Positions 53,924 through 61,319 of a stretch of 64,000 nucleotides of DNA are shown here, one piece after another. Within the stretch, counting starts at the first letter, position 1; every line of letters starts with the position of its first letter. Source of the stretch: CBFHSD01 sp965658375 (GTDB lineage Bacteria; Bacteroidota; Bacteroidia; Flavobacteriales_G; Salibacteraceae). The DNA is taken from NCBI GenBank assembly GCA_965658375.1, contig CBFHSD010000002.1, forward strand, positions 44,698 through 108,697, read 5' to 3'. Below the pieces are notes generated by a model, which saw only the letters and a list, made by a program, of their open reading frames with translations, searched no databases and was not told where the DNA came from. Made by a program: the position numbers and the translations under genes.

Positions 53924-54897
53924 TGCATTGGCTTAAAACATACCAAGACGAAATAGAAGAGCAATTGAATCACCTCTCATTGGCAAGTGAACCTGCAGAG
54001 CTCTATGATCCCATAAATTATATTCTAGCCATTGGCGGCAAAAGAATGCGACCACTTTTGGTAGTATTAGGAGCCGAGTTGTTTGGAGTAGAAAGAGCCG
54101 CTGTAGCCAAACAAGCTTTGGCAGTAGAAGTGTTCCACAACTTTACTTTATTGCATGATGATATTATGGATGAGGCCCCTTTGCGCAGAGGCCAAAAAAC
54201 AGTGCATGAAAAGTGGAATCAACACATTGCCATTTTAAGTGGTGATGCCATGCAAATTTTGGCGTATCAACTTTTGGCAGAGGCCAACCACAAGCATTTG
54301 GCTTCTTTGCTAAAGACATTCAGTAGCACCGCTCTTTTAGTGTGCGAAGGCCAGCAGAGAGACATGAGTTTTGAGTTGAGAGATGATGTTTCTTTGGAGG
54401 AATACATCCGCATGATCAAAGAGAAAACGGCCGTGCTTCTTGGAGCAGCTTTGCAAATTGGTGCTATCTGTGCCAATGCCTCTGAAGAAGATCAAAAAAG
54501 ACTGTATGATTTTGGAGTAAATGTGGGCCTAGCATTTCAAGTGCAAGATGACATTTTAGATGCTTTTGCTGATCCAGAAAAGTTTGGTAAACAAGTAGGG
54601 GGAGATATTCTAGCGAACAAAAAAACATGCTTACTGCTTCTTACACAGCAAGCTGCCACGGCAGACCAACAAGAAGAGTTGACTGCTTGGTTGAATAAAG
54701 CAGAATTCAATCCAGAAGAAAAAGTGGAGGCTGTAAAAGCATTGTATAAAAGCACAGGTGGTTTAGACGCAACGCTTCAGCTGAAGAATGATTTTCACCA
54801 GAAAGCCATTTCATCCATTCAAGCTATTTCTGTTTCTGAAAGTGCCAAGCAAAAATTGCTAGAACTTTCTTCTTATTTATTGGATAGAGAAGTTTAG
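53923..54897 (+). CDS. Polyprenyl diphosphate synthase
   Basis: Trans-prenyltransferase of 324 residues that builds the side chain of a quinone such as menaquinone, or a related isoprenoid. The first Asp-rich motif is LLHDDIMDEAPLRRG (about 82-96), the second is FQVQDDILDAFADPE (about 205-219). KRMRPLLVVLG lies near the N-terminus. The chain length depends on residues before the first Asp motif and cannot be stated with confidence. The 1-bp overlap with rfbA implies coupling. Confidence 0.92.
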   Translation: MHWLKTYQDEIEEQLNHLSLASEPAELYDPINYILAIGGKRMRPLLVVLGAELFGVERAAVAKQALAVEVFHNFTLLHDDIMDEAPLRRGQKTVHEKWNQHIAILSGDAMQILAYQLLAEANHKHLASLLKTFSSTALLVCEGQQRDMSFELRDDVSLEEYIRMIKEKTAVLLGAALQIGAICANASEEDQKRLYDFGVNVGLAFQVQDDILDAFADPEKFGKQVGGDILANKKTCLLLLTQQAATADQQEELTAWLNKAEFNPEEKVEAVKALYKSTGGLDATLQLKNDFHQKAISSIQAISVSESAKQKLLELSSYLLDREV

Positions 54898-55790
54898 CCT
54901 TTCTTTAAATCAACCAAAGCTTCTTCCAACCCAGGAAACTCAAAAGAGAAACCCGCTTCTTCAATTTTTTTACTTGATATAGGCGAGCTTTCTAAGAGCA
55001 TATCGGCCATTTCTCCCACACCAATTTTCAATAGAAAACCGGGAACATGAATGGGCATCGTGATTTTGTTCTTGTAAAATTTCAGTTTTTTAGTGAACCC
55101 TTTCAACTTGTGCGGTTTTGGTGCAACACCGTTGTAGGCTCCTTGTAAATGTTCGTTTTCCAAAAGATGAATGAATATGCCACACAAATCTTTGATATGG
55201 ATCCAAGCCATCCATTGATCTCCACTTCCTAGCACCGCGTATACAGGAGGTTTAGTTAAAGAGTCTAAAGCGCCCCCTTTGTTGCTTAAAACAATTCCTA
55301 TACGCACAAAAGAGGTGCGGACTCCAGTTGTGGCTACAGATTGAATTTCTTGTTCCCATGCAACGGTCAAGTCAGCTAAAAAGCCATCTCCTGCGGCATC
55401 GTTTTCTGTGTAGTAATGGTTACTTGTTTTAAATCCATAATAGCCAATGGCACTTGCAGAAACGAAAGCGCTGGGTTTATTACTCGCTTTTTCAATGGCA
55501 TTGCGCAGCAGTTGAGTAGAGTCAATTCGGCTATCAATCAGCTCTTGTTTTCTTTTTTCTGTCCAGTATTTGTCGGCAACTCCGGCACCTGCTAAGTGAA
55601 TAATACCATCGGCCCATTCAACGGCTTCTTGATCCAATTCGTTTTTTGCAGGGTTCCAAACAAACTCTTTGAACGCAATGCCTTTTTCTTTTCTAGTCAA
55701 TATGCCAACTTCATAGCCTTTGGCCTTTAAAAGTTGAGAAAGTTCTGTGCCTACAAGTCCGGTTCCCCCGGTAATTAGAATATTTTTCAT
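54894..55790 (-). CDS. TIGR01777 family NAD-dependent epimerase
   Basis: A 298-residue short-chain dehydrogenase-like protein. Start ATG 55790 (MKNILITGGTGLVGTELSQL) places the Rossmann glycine motif at the N-terminus; an upstream in-frame ATG lacks this. VSASAIGYYGFKTSNHY holds the YxxxK-like region. The C-terminal DUF1731-like segment ends with SKKIEEAGFSFEFPGLEEAL. This family (e.g. YfcH) has no settled substrate. It is convergent with the polyprenyl synthase. Confidence 0.88.
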   Translation of the reverse strand: MKNILITGGTGLVGTELSQLLKAKGYEVGILTRKEKGIAFKEFVWNPAKNELDQEAVEWADGIIHLAGAGVADKYWTEKRKQELIDSRIDSTQLLRNAIEKASNKPSAFVSASAIGYYGFKTSNHYYTENDAAGDGFLADLTVAWEQEIQSVATTGVRTSFVRIGIVLSNKGGALDSLTKPPVYAVLGSGDQWMAWIHIKDLCGIFIHLLENEHLQGAYNGVAPKPHKLKGFTKKLKFYKNKITMPIHVPGFLLKIGVGEMADMLLESSPISSKKIEEAGFSFEFPGLEEALVDLKKG

Positions 55791-55802
55791 GTTCAAAGAG
55801 TA

Positions 55803-55810
55803 TACCTTTG
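55803..55810 (+). promoter_or_regulatory. TAnnTTTG -7 box for the small gene at 55840
   Basis: TACCTTTG at 55803-55810, an exact consensus match 29 bp before the GTG start at 55840. On the other strand a near-match lies at about 55795-55803 toward the epimerase gene. Confidence 0.42.
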
Positions 55811-55839
55811 TCAACAATACAATTCCATTTTAGTTCCCT

Positions 55840-56244
55840 GTGCAACTAGACGAGCAAAACATAGAAAAATACCGTTCTGATTCAGAATATATGAAGAAAG
55901 TGCTCCTTCAAATCCAGAAAGATTTTAGTCATTACGGTGATGAAATCCATGTGGATAGCAGTGAGCTTACTTGGCAGAAGCTCTTTGATCAACTTCAAAT
56001 GCTCTTGCTAAGATGGATCGAATCCGATTTTAACCAGTTGCTTACCGTGCTCTACAGAGTAGACATATCAGAGAACGAGCTGAAAAAAAATATGCTTTCT
56101 TCTGAATATGATAGCAGCGAATTGATAGCGGGATTGATTATGAAAAGAGAGTTGCAAAAGGTGCTGCTAAGAGAGCACTTTAGTAGAGAATTCTCTGCAA
56201 ATCAAGTAGAGAATCGTTCTGTTTCAGAACTGAAAAAAGGTTAG
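55840..56244 (+). CDS. Hypothetical protein, helical
   Basis: A 134-residue cytosolic protein starting with GTG. It is largely alpha-helical and charged, with an aromatic core (SELTWQKLFDQLQMLLLRWI) and a later segment ISENELKKNMLSSEYDSSEL. No signal peptide or known motif. It lies 30 bp upstream of sucA and may be co-transcribed with it. I do not recognise the family; it is likely conserved in relatives, but that was not checked. Confidence 0.65.
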   Translation: MQLDEQNIEKYRSDSEYMKKVLLQIQKDFSHYGDEIHVDSSELTWQKLFDQLQMLLLRWIESDFNQLLTVLYRVDISENELKKNMLSSEYDSSELIAGLIMKRELQKVLLREHFSREFSANQVENRSVSELKKG

Positions 56245-56274
56245 ATTTGTTCGTTCAATCTCAGATTGTAAACA

Positions 56275-58977
56275 ATGGATAAATATTCATACCTCGGCAA
56301 TGGTGACGTTTCAGCCATTGAAGAGATGTATCAACGGTACAAGCAAGACCCCGAGTCAATAGACTTTGGATGGAAAAAGTTTTTTGAGGGATTCGAATTC
56401 TCAAAAGCAGATTATTCAACAGAAGGTGGGGCAATTCCAGAAAACATAGAAAAAGAGTTTAAGGTAAAAGAGCTTATTGAAGGCTACCGAACACGTGGCC
56501 ACCTGTTTACCAAAACCAACCCTGTTAGAACGCGTAGGCAGTATACAGACACCATTACTTTAGAGTACCATGGTTTGTCTGAAGCCGACCTGGAAACAGA
56601 ATTTCAAGCGGGTTCTGAATTGGGCATTGGAAAAGCCAAACTCAAAGACATCGTAGATTTTCTTGAGCAGACCTACACCAAGTCAATTGGGGTAGAGTAC
56701 GTATATAATAGAAAACCAACAGAATTAAAGTGGCTCATTAATAGAGTAGAGCAAAACAGGAATACGCCAAGTTTTGATACCAATCAGAAAAAGCAAATTC
56801 TAAAAAAGCTCAATGAAGCCGTTTCTTTTGAAGGTTTCTTGCACAAGAAATTTGTGGGTCAAAAAAGATTCTCTTTAGAAGGAGGCGAAGCCATTATTGC
56901 AGCTTTAGATGCCGCAGTAGAATACGGTGCTGACCTCGGAATCAAAGAGTTTGTTTTTGGTATGGCGCACCGAGGTAGGCTCAATGTTTTGGCCAATATC
57001 TTCGGGAAGTCATACGAGCACATTTTTAGTGAGTTCCTCAGTAAAGAATACGAAGACGATTATTTTGATGGTGATGTAAAATACCATTTAGGATCTTCTG
57101 CAGATTTGAAAACAGACAAGGGTCATGATGTTCACATGACACTTTCTCCCAACCCATCTCACCTAGAAGCAGTTGACCCTGTAATGGAGGGGATTACACG
57201 TGCCAAGATTGATGCTTACTTAAAAGATGAATCAAAAGCACTGCCAATCATTATTCATGGTGATGCCGCTGTAGCTGCTCAAGGAATTGTCTACGAAGTA
57301 GCTCAAATGGCGCAATTGAATGGGTACAGAACTGGGGGAACCATTCATCTGGTAATCAATAACCAAATTGGGTTCACAACCAATTACATAGACGGAAGAT
57401 CAAGTACGTATTGTACCGATATCGCTAAAGTGACACTTTGCCCTGTATTCCATGTCAATGGAGATGATCCAGAGGCATTGGTACACACCATGGAAATTGC
57501 GATGGAATACCGCCAAAAATTCCATAAAGATGTGTACATCGATTTGCTGTGCTACAGAAAGTATGGACACAACGAAGGTGATGAGCCAAGGTTCACCCAG
57601 CCTTTATTGTACAAGGCCATTGCAAAGCACCAAAATCCGAGAGATCTTTATGTAGAGCTTTTGAAAAGTCAAGGATTAATTGGAGACGATTACCTCAAAG
57701 AACTTGAGAGCAAGCTCAATGAGCAATTGCAAGAAGAGCTAGACGAATCGAAGCAAATAGAAAAAGCAAAAATTACCGATTTCTTAAGCTATACATGGAG
57801 AGATTACAGAAAAGCAGAAAGAGGTGAATTGGTAGTGCCAACAGACACCACTATTTCAGAAAAGAAATTGTTGGAGCTGGGCAATACCTTCAATAGCCTT
57901 CCAGAAGGTATGAAGATTTTCAGAAAGATTGCAAAGCTTTTTGAAGACCGCAAGAACATGATGACTGAAGGTCGTTTAGACTGGGCAATGGGTGAGCTAT
58001 TGGCTTACGCTACTTTGTTAGATCAAGGTCATCCAGTAAGAATTTCTGGACAAGACGTTGAGCGCGGAACCTTCTCTCACAGACATGCTGTTGTGCGATT
58101 AGAAGACAGCGAAGAAAGGTACGTGCCGCTTTCGCATTTGAACGATAAGCAGGCAGACTTTAACATTTACAACTCTTTGTTGTCAGAATATGGAGTGCTC
58201 GGTTTTGATTACGGATATGCCATGGCAACACCTAATGGTTTGACCATTTGGGAAGCCCAGTTTGGCGACTTCAACAATGGAGCGCAAATCATCCTAGATC
58301 AATTCTTAAGCGCGGCAGAAGATAAATGGAATACACAGAACGGTTTGGTAATGTTCCTTCCTCATGGTTATGAGGGTCAAGGAGCAGAACACTCCAGTGG
58401 TAGAATGGAGCGTTTCTTACAGCTATGTGCCGATGAAAATATGCAAGTAGCTAACGTAACTACTCCTGCCAACTTATTCCACATGCTACGCAGACAGATG
58501 ATGAGAGCGTACCGCAAGCCACTTATCGTGTTTACACCTAAATCTTTGTTGAGACATCCAAAAGCGGTGTCTACCATAGAAGAGTTGGCAACAGGTACTT
58601 TTGAGTTTGTAAAAGAAACTCCGGTAAAAGATGCGGCTAAAGCCAAAAAGGTAGTCTTGCACACGGGTAAATTGTACTACGAACTGTTAGCGAAGAAAGA
58701 AGAGTTGAAAGACGAACAAGTGGTTCTGGTAAGAGTAGAACAATTGTATCCTTTCCCACAAGAACAAGTAGACGAAGTGGTGGCCAAGTATCCAAACGCT
58801 AAAGTGCTTTGGGCGCAAGAAGAACCAGAAAACATGGGTGCGGCTCACTACATTAGAAGAGTTTACAAAAACGATTTGGAGTTGATCACAAGAACAGAAA
58901 GCGCGAGCCCAGCATCGGGTTCTGCAGAAGTGTTCAAGAAACGCCAAAATTCAATAATTGAATCCGTATTTGCTTAA
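56275..58977 (+). CDS. sucA: 2-oxoglutarate dehydrogenase E1 component
   Basis: Thiamine-diphosphate decarboxylase of the TCA cycle complex, 900 residues. The N-terminal MDKYSYLGNGDVSAIEEMYQ matches E1 openings. TPP and substrate regions include VFGMAHRGRLNVLANIFGK (about 223-241), SPNPSHLEAVDPVMEG, IHGDAAVAAQGIVYE and KYGHNEGDEP. The C-terminal half has GQDVERGTFSHRHAVV and HGYEGQGAEHSSGRMERFLQ. The E2 gene follows 18 bp later. The E3 gene is not in this window. Confidence 0.97.
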   Translation: MDKYSYLGNGDVSAIEEMYQRYKQDPESIDFGWKKFFEGFEFSKADYSTEGGAIPENIEKEFKVKELIEGYRTRGHLFTKTNPVRTRRQYTDTITLEYHGLSEADLETEFQAGSELGIGKAKLKDIVDFLEQTYTKSIGVEYVYNRKPTELKWLINRVEQNRNTPSFDTNQKKQILKKLNEAVSFEGFLHKKFVGQKRFSLEGGEAIIAALDAAVEYGADLGIKEFVFGMAHRGRLNVLANIFGKSYEHIFSEFLSKEYEDDYFDGDVKYHLGSSADLKTDKGHDVHMTLSPNPSHLEAVDPVMEGITRAKIDAYLKDESKALPIIIHGDAAVAAQGIVYEVAQMAQLNGYRTGGTIHLVINNQIGFTTNYIDGRSSTYCTDIAKVTLCPVFHVNGDDPEALVHTMEIAMEYRQKFHKDVYIDLLCYRKYGHNEGDEPRFTQPLLYKAIAKHQNPRDLYVELLKSQGLIGDDYLKELESKLNEQLQEELDESKQIEKAKITDFLSYTWRDYRKAERGELVVPTDTTISEKKLLELGNTFNSLPEGMKIFRKIAKLFEDRKNMMTEGRLDWAMGELLAYATLLDQGHPVRISGQDVERGTFSHRHAVVRLEDSEERYVPLSHLNDKQADFNIYNSLLSEYGVLGFDYGYAMATPNGLTIWEAQFGDFNNGAQIILDQFLSAAEDKWNTQNGLVMFLPHGYEGQGAEHSSGRMERFLQLCADENMQVANVTTPANLFHMLRRQMMRAYRKPLIVFTPKSLLRHPKAVSTIEELATGTFEFVKETPVKDAAKAKKVVLHTGKLYYELLAKKEELKDEQVVLVRVEQLYPFPQEQVDEVVAKYPNAKVLWAQEEPENMGAAHYIRRVYKNDLELITRTESASPASGSAEVFKKRQNSIIESVFA

Positions 58978-58995
58978 TCATATAAACGTGCAACA

Positions 58996-60246
58996 ATGGT
59001 TGTAGAAATGAAAATCCCTAGTCCAGGGGAATCGATTACAGAAGTAGAAATTGCCGCTTGGTTAGTAGAAGAAGGGGAGTATGTAGAAAGAGATCAGCCC
59101 ATTGCTGAGATTGATTCTGACAAAGCCACTTTAGAATTGCCTGCAGAAGTTTCTGGTCAAATTAAACTGATTGCAGAAGAAGGCGATACCGTTGAAGTAG
59201 GCCAAGTGGTGTGCCATATAGATACCAGTGTAGAGGGCGAAGCAAAACAAGCTGCTCCAGCAAAAGAGGCTGTGCAAGAAGAAAAACCAGCCAGTGAAGC
59301 CAAGGCGGCTCCTGCTGAGAAAGAAGCACCAGCGGCACCTGCAGAAAATGCTAGCGCTAAAGCCACTCCTTTGGCAAAAGAAATGATGAAGCAAAACACC
59401 ATTTCCGCAACAAAACTAGAAGGTTCTGGCGCAGGTGGTAGAATTACCAAAGAAGATGTGCTTCAATACCTTTCAGGTGGCATGAATGCATCAGATGTTT
59501 CTGGGTGGGGTGGAACCAGAGAGCAGTCGAGACAGAAAATGTCTATGCTCCGCAGAAAAGTTGCCGAACGTTTGGTAAGCGTGAAGAACGAAACAGCCAT
59601 GCTCACTACCTTTAATGAGGTAGACATGAAGCCGGTAATGGATTTGCGCAAGCAGTACAAGGATAAGTTTAAAGAAACGCATGGTGTAAGCCTTGGCTTC
59701 ATGTCATTCTTCACCAAAGCGGTAACAGAAGCCTTGAACATGTTCCCAGCCGTAAATGGAATGATTGATGGAAAAGAAATGATTTTCCACGATTATGCAG
59801 ATATCGGTATTGCGGTTTCTTCTCCAAAAGGTTTAATGGTGCCGGTTGTGCGCAATGCAGAGCAAATGACTTTGTTCGAAATTGAAGCAGAAATCAAGCG
59901 TTTGGCCATTAAAGCCAGAGACGGTAAAATTAGCGTTGATGAAATGACAGGTGGAACCTTTACCATTACCAACGGTGGTGTATTTGGTTCAATGCTCAGC
60001 ACACCCATCATCAACCCACCGCAAAGTGCCATTTTAGGAATGCACAACATTGTAGAACGCCCAGTAGCTGTGAATGGCGAAGTGGTGATACGACCAATTA
60101 TGTATTTGGCACTTTCTTATGATCACAGAATCATTGACGGAAAAGAATCTGTAAGCTTCTTAAAAGCAGTGAAAGAAATGCTGGAGAACCCATCGAAATT
60201 GATTTTTGGTGGCAAAGACCCATTTGAAGTATTGCTAAACATCTAA
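58996..60246 (+). CDS. sucB: 2-oxoglutarate dehydrogenase E2 component (dihydrolipoamide succinyltransferase)
   Basis: A 416-residue core enzyme of the complex. One N-terminal lipoyl domain carries the lipoylated Lys in EIDSDKATLELPAE (about 37-50). An Ala/Glu/Lys/Pro linker (about 80-130) follows, then the E1/E3-binding domain (ATPLAKEMMKQNTIS, GAGGRITKEDVLQYL). The catalytic domain ends with ALSYDHRIIDGKESVSFL, containing the active-site His and Asp. It forms an operon with sucA, closed by a terminator at 60270-60298. Confidence 0.96.
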   Translation: MVVEMKIPSPGESITEVEIAAWLVEEGEYVERDQPIAEIDSDKATLELPAEVSGQIKLIAEEGDTVEVGQVVCHIDTSVEGEAKQAAPAKEAVQEEKPASEAKAAPAEKEAPAAPAENASAKATPLAKEMMKQNTISATKLEGSGAGGRITKEDVLQYLSGGMNASDVSGWGGTREQSRQKMSMLRRKVAERLVSVKNETAMLTTFNEVDMKPVMDLRKQYKDKFKETHGVSLGFMSFFTKAVTEALNMFPAVNGMIDGKEMIFHDYADIGIAVSSPKGLMVPVVRNAEQMTLFEIEAEIKRLAIKARDGKISVDEMTGGTFTITNGGVFGSMLSTPIINPPQSAILGMHNIVERPVAVNGEVVIRPIMYLALSYDHRIIDGKESVSFLKAVKEMLENPSKLIFGGKDPFEVLLNI

Positions 60247-60269
60247 GCAGTTCAGCTTAAAATAAGAGA

Positions 60270-60298
60270 AGCCCTAATGGAAACATTAGGGCTTTTTT
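60270..60298 (+). terminator. Rho-independent terminator after sucAB
   Basis: AGCCCTAATG (60270-60279) pairs with CATTAGGGCT (60284-60293) around GAAA, followed by T to 60298. The stem is perfect. Confidence 0.95.
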
Positions 60299-60654
60299 GC
60301 TTTGATGTTGAGCTTGTAAGGGGTTATGTATGGTTCGCTACCCTCAAGTCATAGGCTATTCCTGTTTTATGATCTTTTGTTTTTTATTTTAAGATTGCGA
60401 CTTTTCTTTTTGAGATAGGTTCAATTTTATTGCTGTTGGCTTGAATTCAGCCATTGTTTGATCTCGCCCTTTTACATGCATTTCTGCTTAATAGTTTTTA
60501 ACCCACTATAAGATGACATTTCAAATTTGTACAATCTTAGATAGGGATTTGACAAAATTTCGCCATTACAAGGCATTTGTCTCTTTTGGTTGCGGGATTA
60601 GTAAAACGAGTAGGTTTTCAGATTTAGCCTAATTCTGTATCGGAAATATGACAA
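60299..60654. other. Gene-poor gap
   Basis: No convincing coding region, RNA or repeat is seen in these about 350 bp. A 30-codon minus-strand frame around 60389-60481 has a weak transposase-like look, but is too short to call. Confidence 0.5.
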
Positions 60655-60774
60655 ATGGATGAAACAGCAACTTTACTTGGTGGTGGAATAGCAATTTATG
60701 ATGTTTTAAGAAGACAAGTACTCGAAAATGCAATCGAAAACAGATTAACTCAAATGCAGAATACTTCTGCATGA
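60655..60774 (+). CDS. Short hypothetical ORF (39 residues)
   Basis: ATG 60655 to TGA 60774 reads MDETATLLGGGIAIYDVLRR and then QVLENAIENRLTQMQNTSA. The composition is protein-like, but the ORF is very short and its end overlaps the minus-strand gene at 60745. It could be a small peptide or the remnant of a larger gene. Confidence 0.25.
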   Translation: MDETATLLGGGIAIYDVLRRQVLENAIENRLTQMQNTSA

Positions 60775-61107
60775 ACGGAAAGAGTCTAGATTATAGACTC
60801 GCTGAGAACTATTCGTTTGACAATTAAAATAAATTGACTCAATAAGTAAAACATTTTTTTCGTAAAATTCTAATTCTAGATGTTCAAAATAAATTCTGCG
60901 ATAATCTATATCCAAATCTGCTATCAGGTGAATTTGATGTTCAATTATATTGGAACCATCAGGAACATGAATGATAATTGGTAAATCCCCCTTTGAATCA
61001 AAGACTCTAACCTTTCCAAAATCTGTGTCCAAATAGAAAATTCCATTCTCAAATTGTGGTGGCGACTTCCATCTAAATCTGAAGACAGCTATGAGTTTTC
61101 CTGTCAT
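60745..61107 (-). CDS. Hypothetical protein, possible accessory gene
   Basis: A 120-residue protein with no signal peptide and no recognised family. The first 90 residues look like a folded beta-rich domain (FRFRWKSPPQFENGIFYLDT, then IIIHVPDGSNIIEHQIHLIA); the last 30 are less regular. It sits alone in a gene-poor gap, preceded on its strand by an inverted repeat at 61120-61142. The isolated position and lack of any recognised family suggest a gained orphan gene. Confidence 0.55.
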   Translation of the reverse strand: MTGKLIAVFRFRWKSPPQFENGIFYLDTDFGKVRVFDSKGDLPIIIHVPDGSNIIEHQIHLIADLDIDYRRIYFEHLELEFYEKNVLLIESIYFNCQTNSSQRVYNLDSFRSCRSILHLS

Positions 61108-61119
61108 TTTTTAATTTGC

Positions 61120-61142
61120 TACAACTTGTTGTATAAGTTGTA
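61120..61142. repeat. Inverted repeat with a nearby direct copy
   Basis: TACAACTT (61120-61127) pairs with AAGTTGTA (61135-61142) around a 7-nt loop. The decamer ACTTGTTGTA at 61124-61133 recurs at 61188-61197. It could be an operator, a degenerate recombination site or a mobile-element scar; no canonical att or IS end was recognised. Confidence 0.5.
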
Positions 61143-61279
61143 ATAGATTTAATCCATGATAAACTGTTGCTAATTAATTGGAATTGACTTGTTGTACGTC
61201 AGGAAAAAACGACACGCAGAGTTTATTAGTCCAAACAGTGAACCTGAATATTATAGGCACAAGATTTTGAAAAATACTT

Positions 61280-61287
61280 TACTTTTG
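61280..61287 (+). promoter_or_regulatory. TAnnTTTG -7 box for the large adhesin gene
   Basis: TACTTTTG at 61280-61287 matches the consensus. It lies 8 bp before an ATG at 61296 and 32 bp before an ATG at 61320, so the second start is more plausible for a normal leader. Confidence 0.42.
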
Positions 61288-61319
61288 CGGCCTGAATGAA
61301 GAAGATTCAACTATTGATT

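Noticed and set aside
50646..54897. A complete polysaccharide synthesis cluster starting from rfbA
   Set aside because: Only rfbA and a polyprenyl synthase are present. No further sugar-nucleotide genes, polymerase or flippase are in view.
60389..60481. 30-residue minus-strand frame with a transposase-like start
   Set aside because: It is too short, with no downstream continuation, ends or terminal repeats. The resemblance to IS630-type openings is too weak to call.
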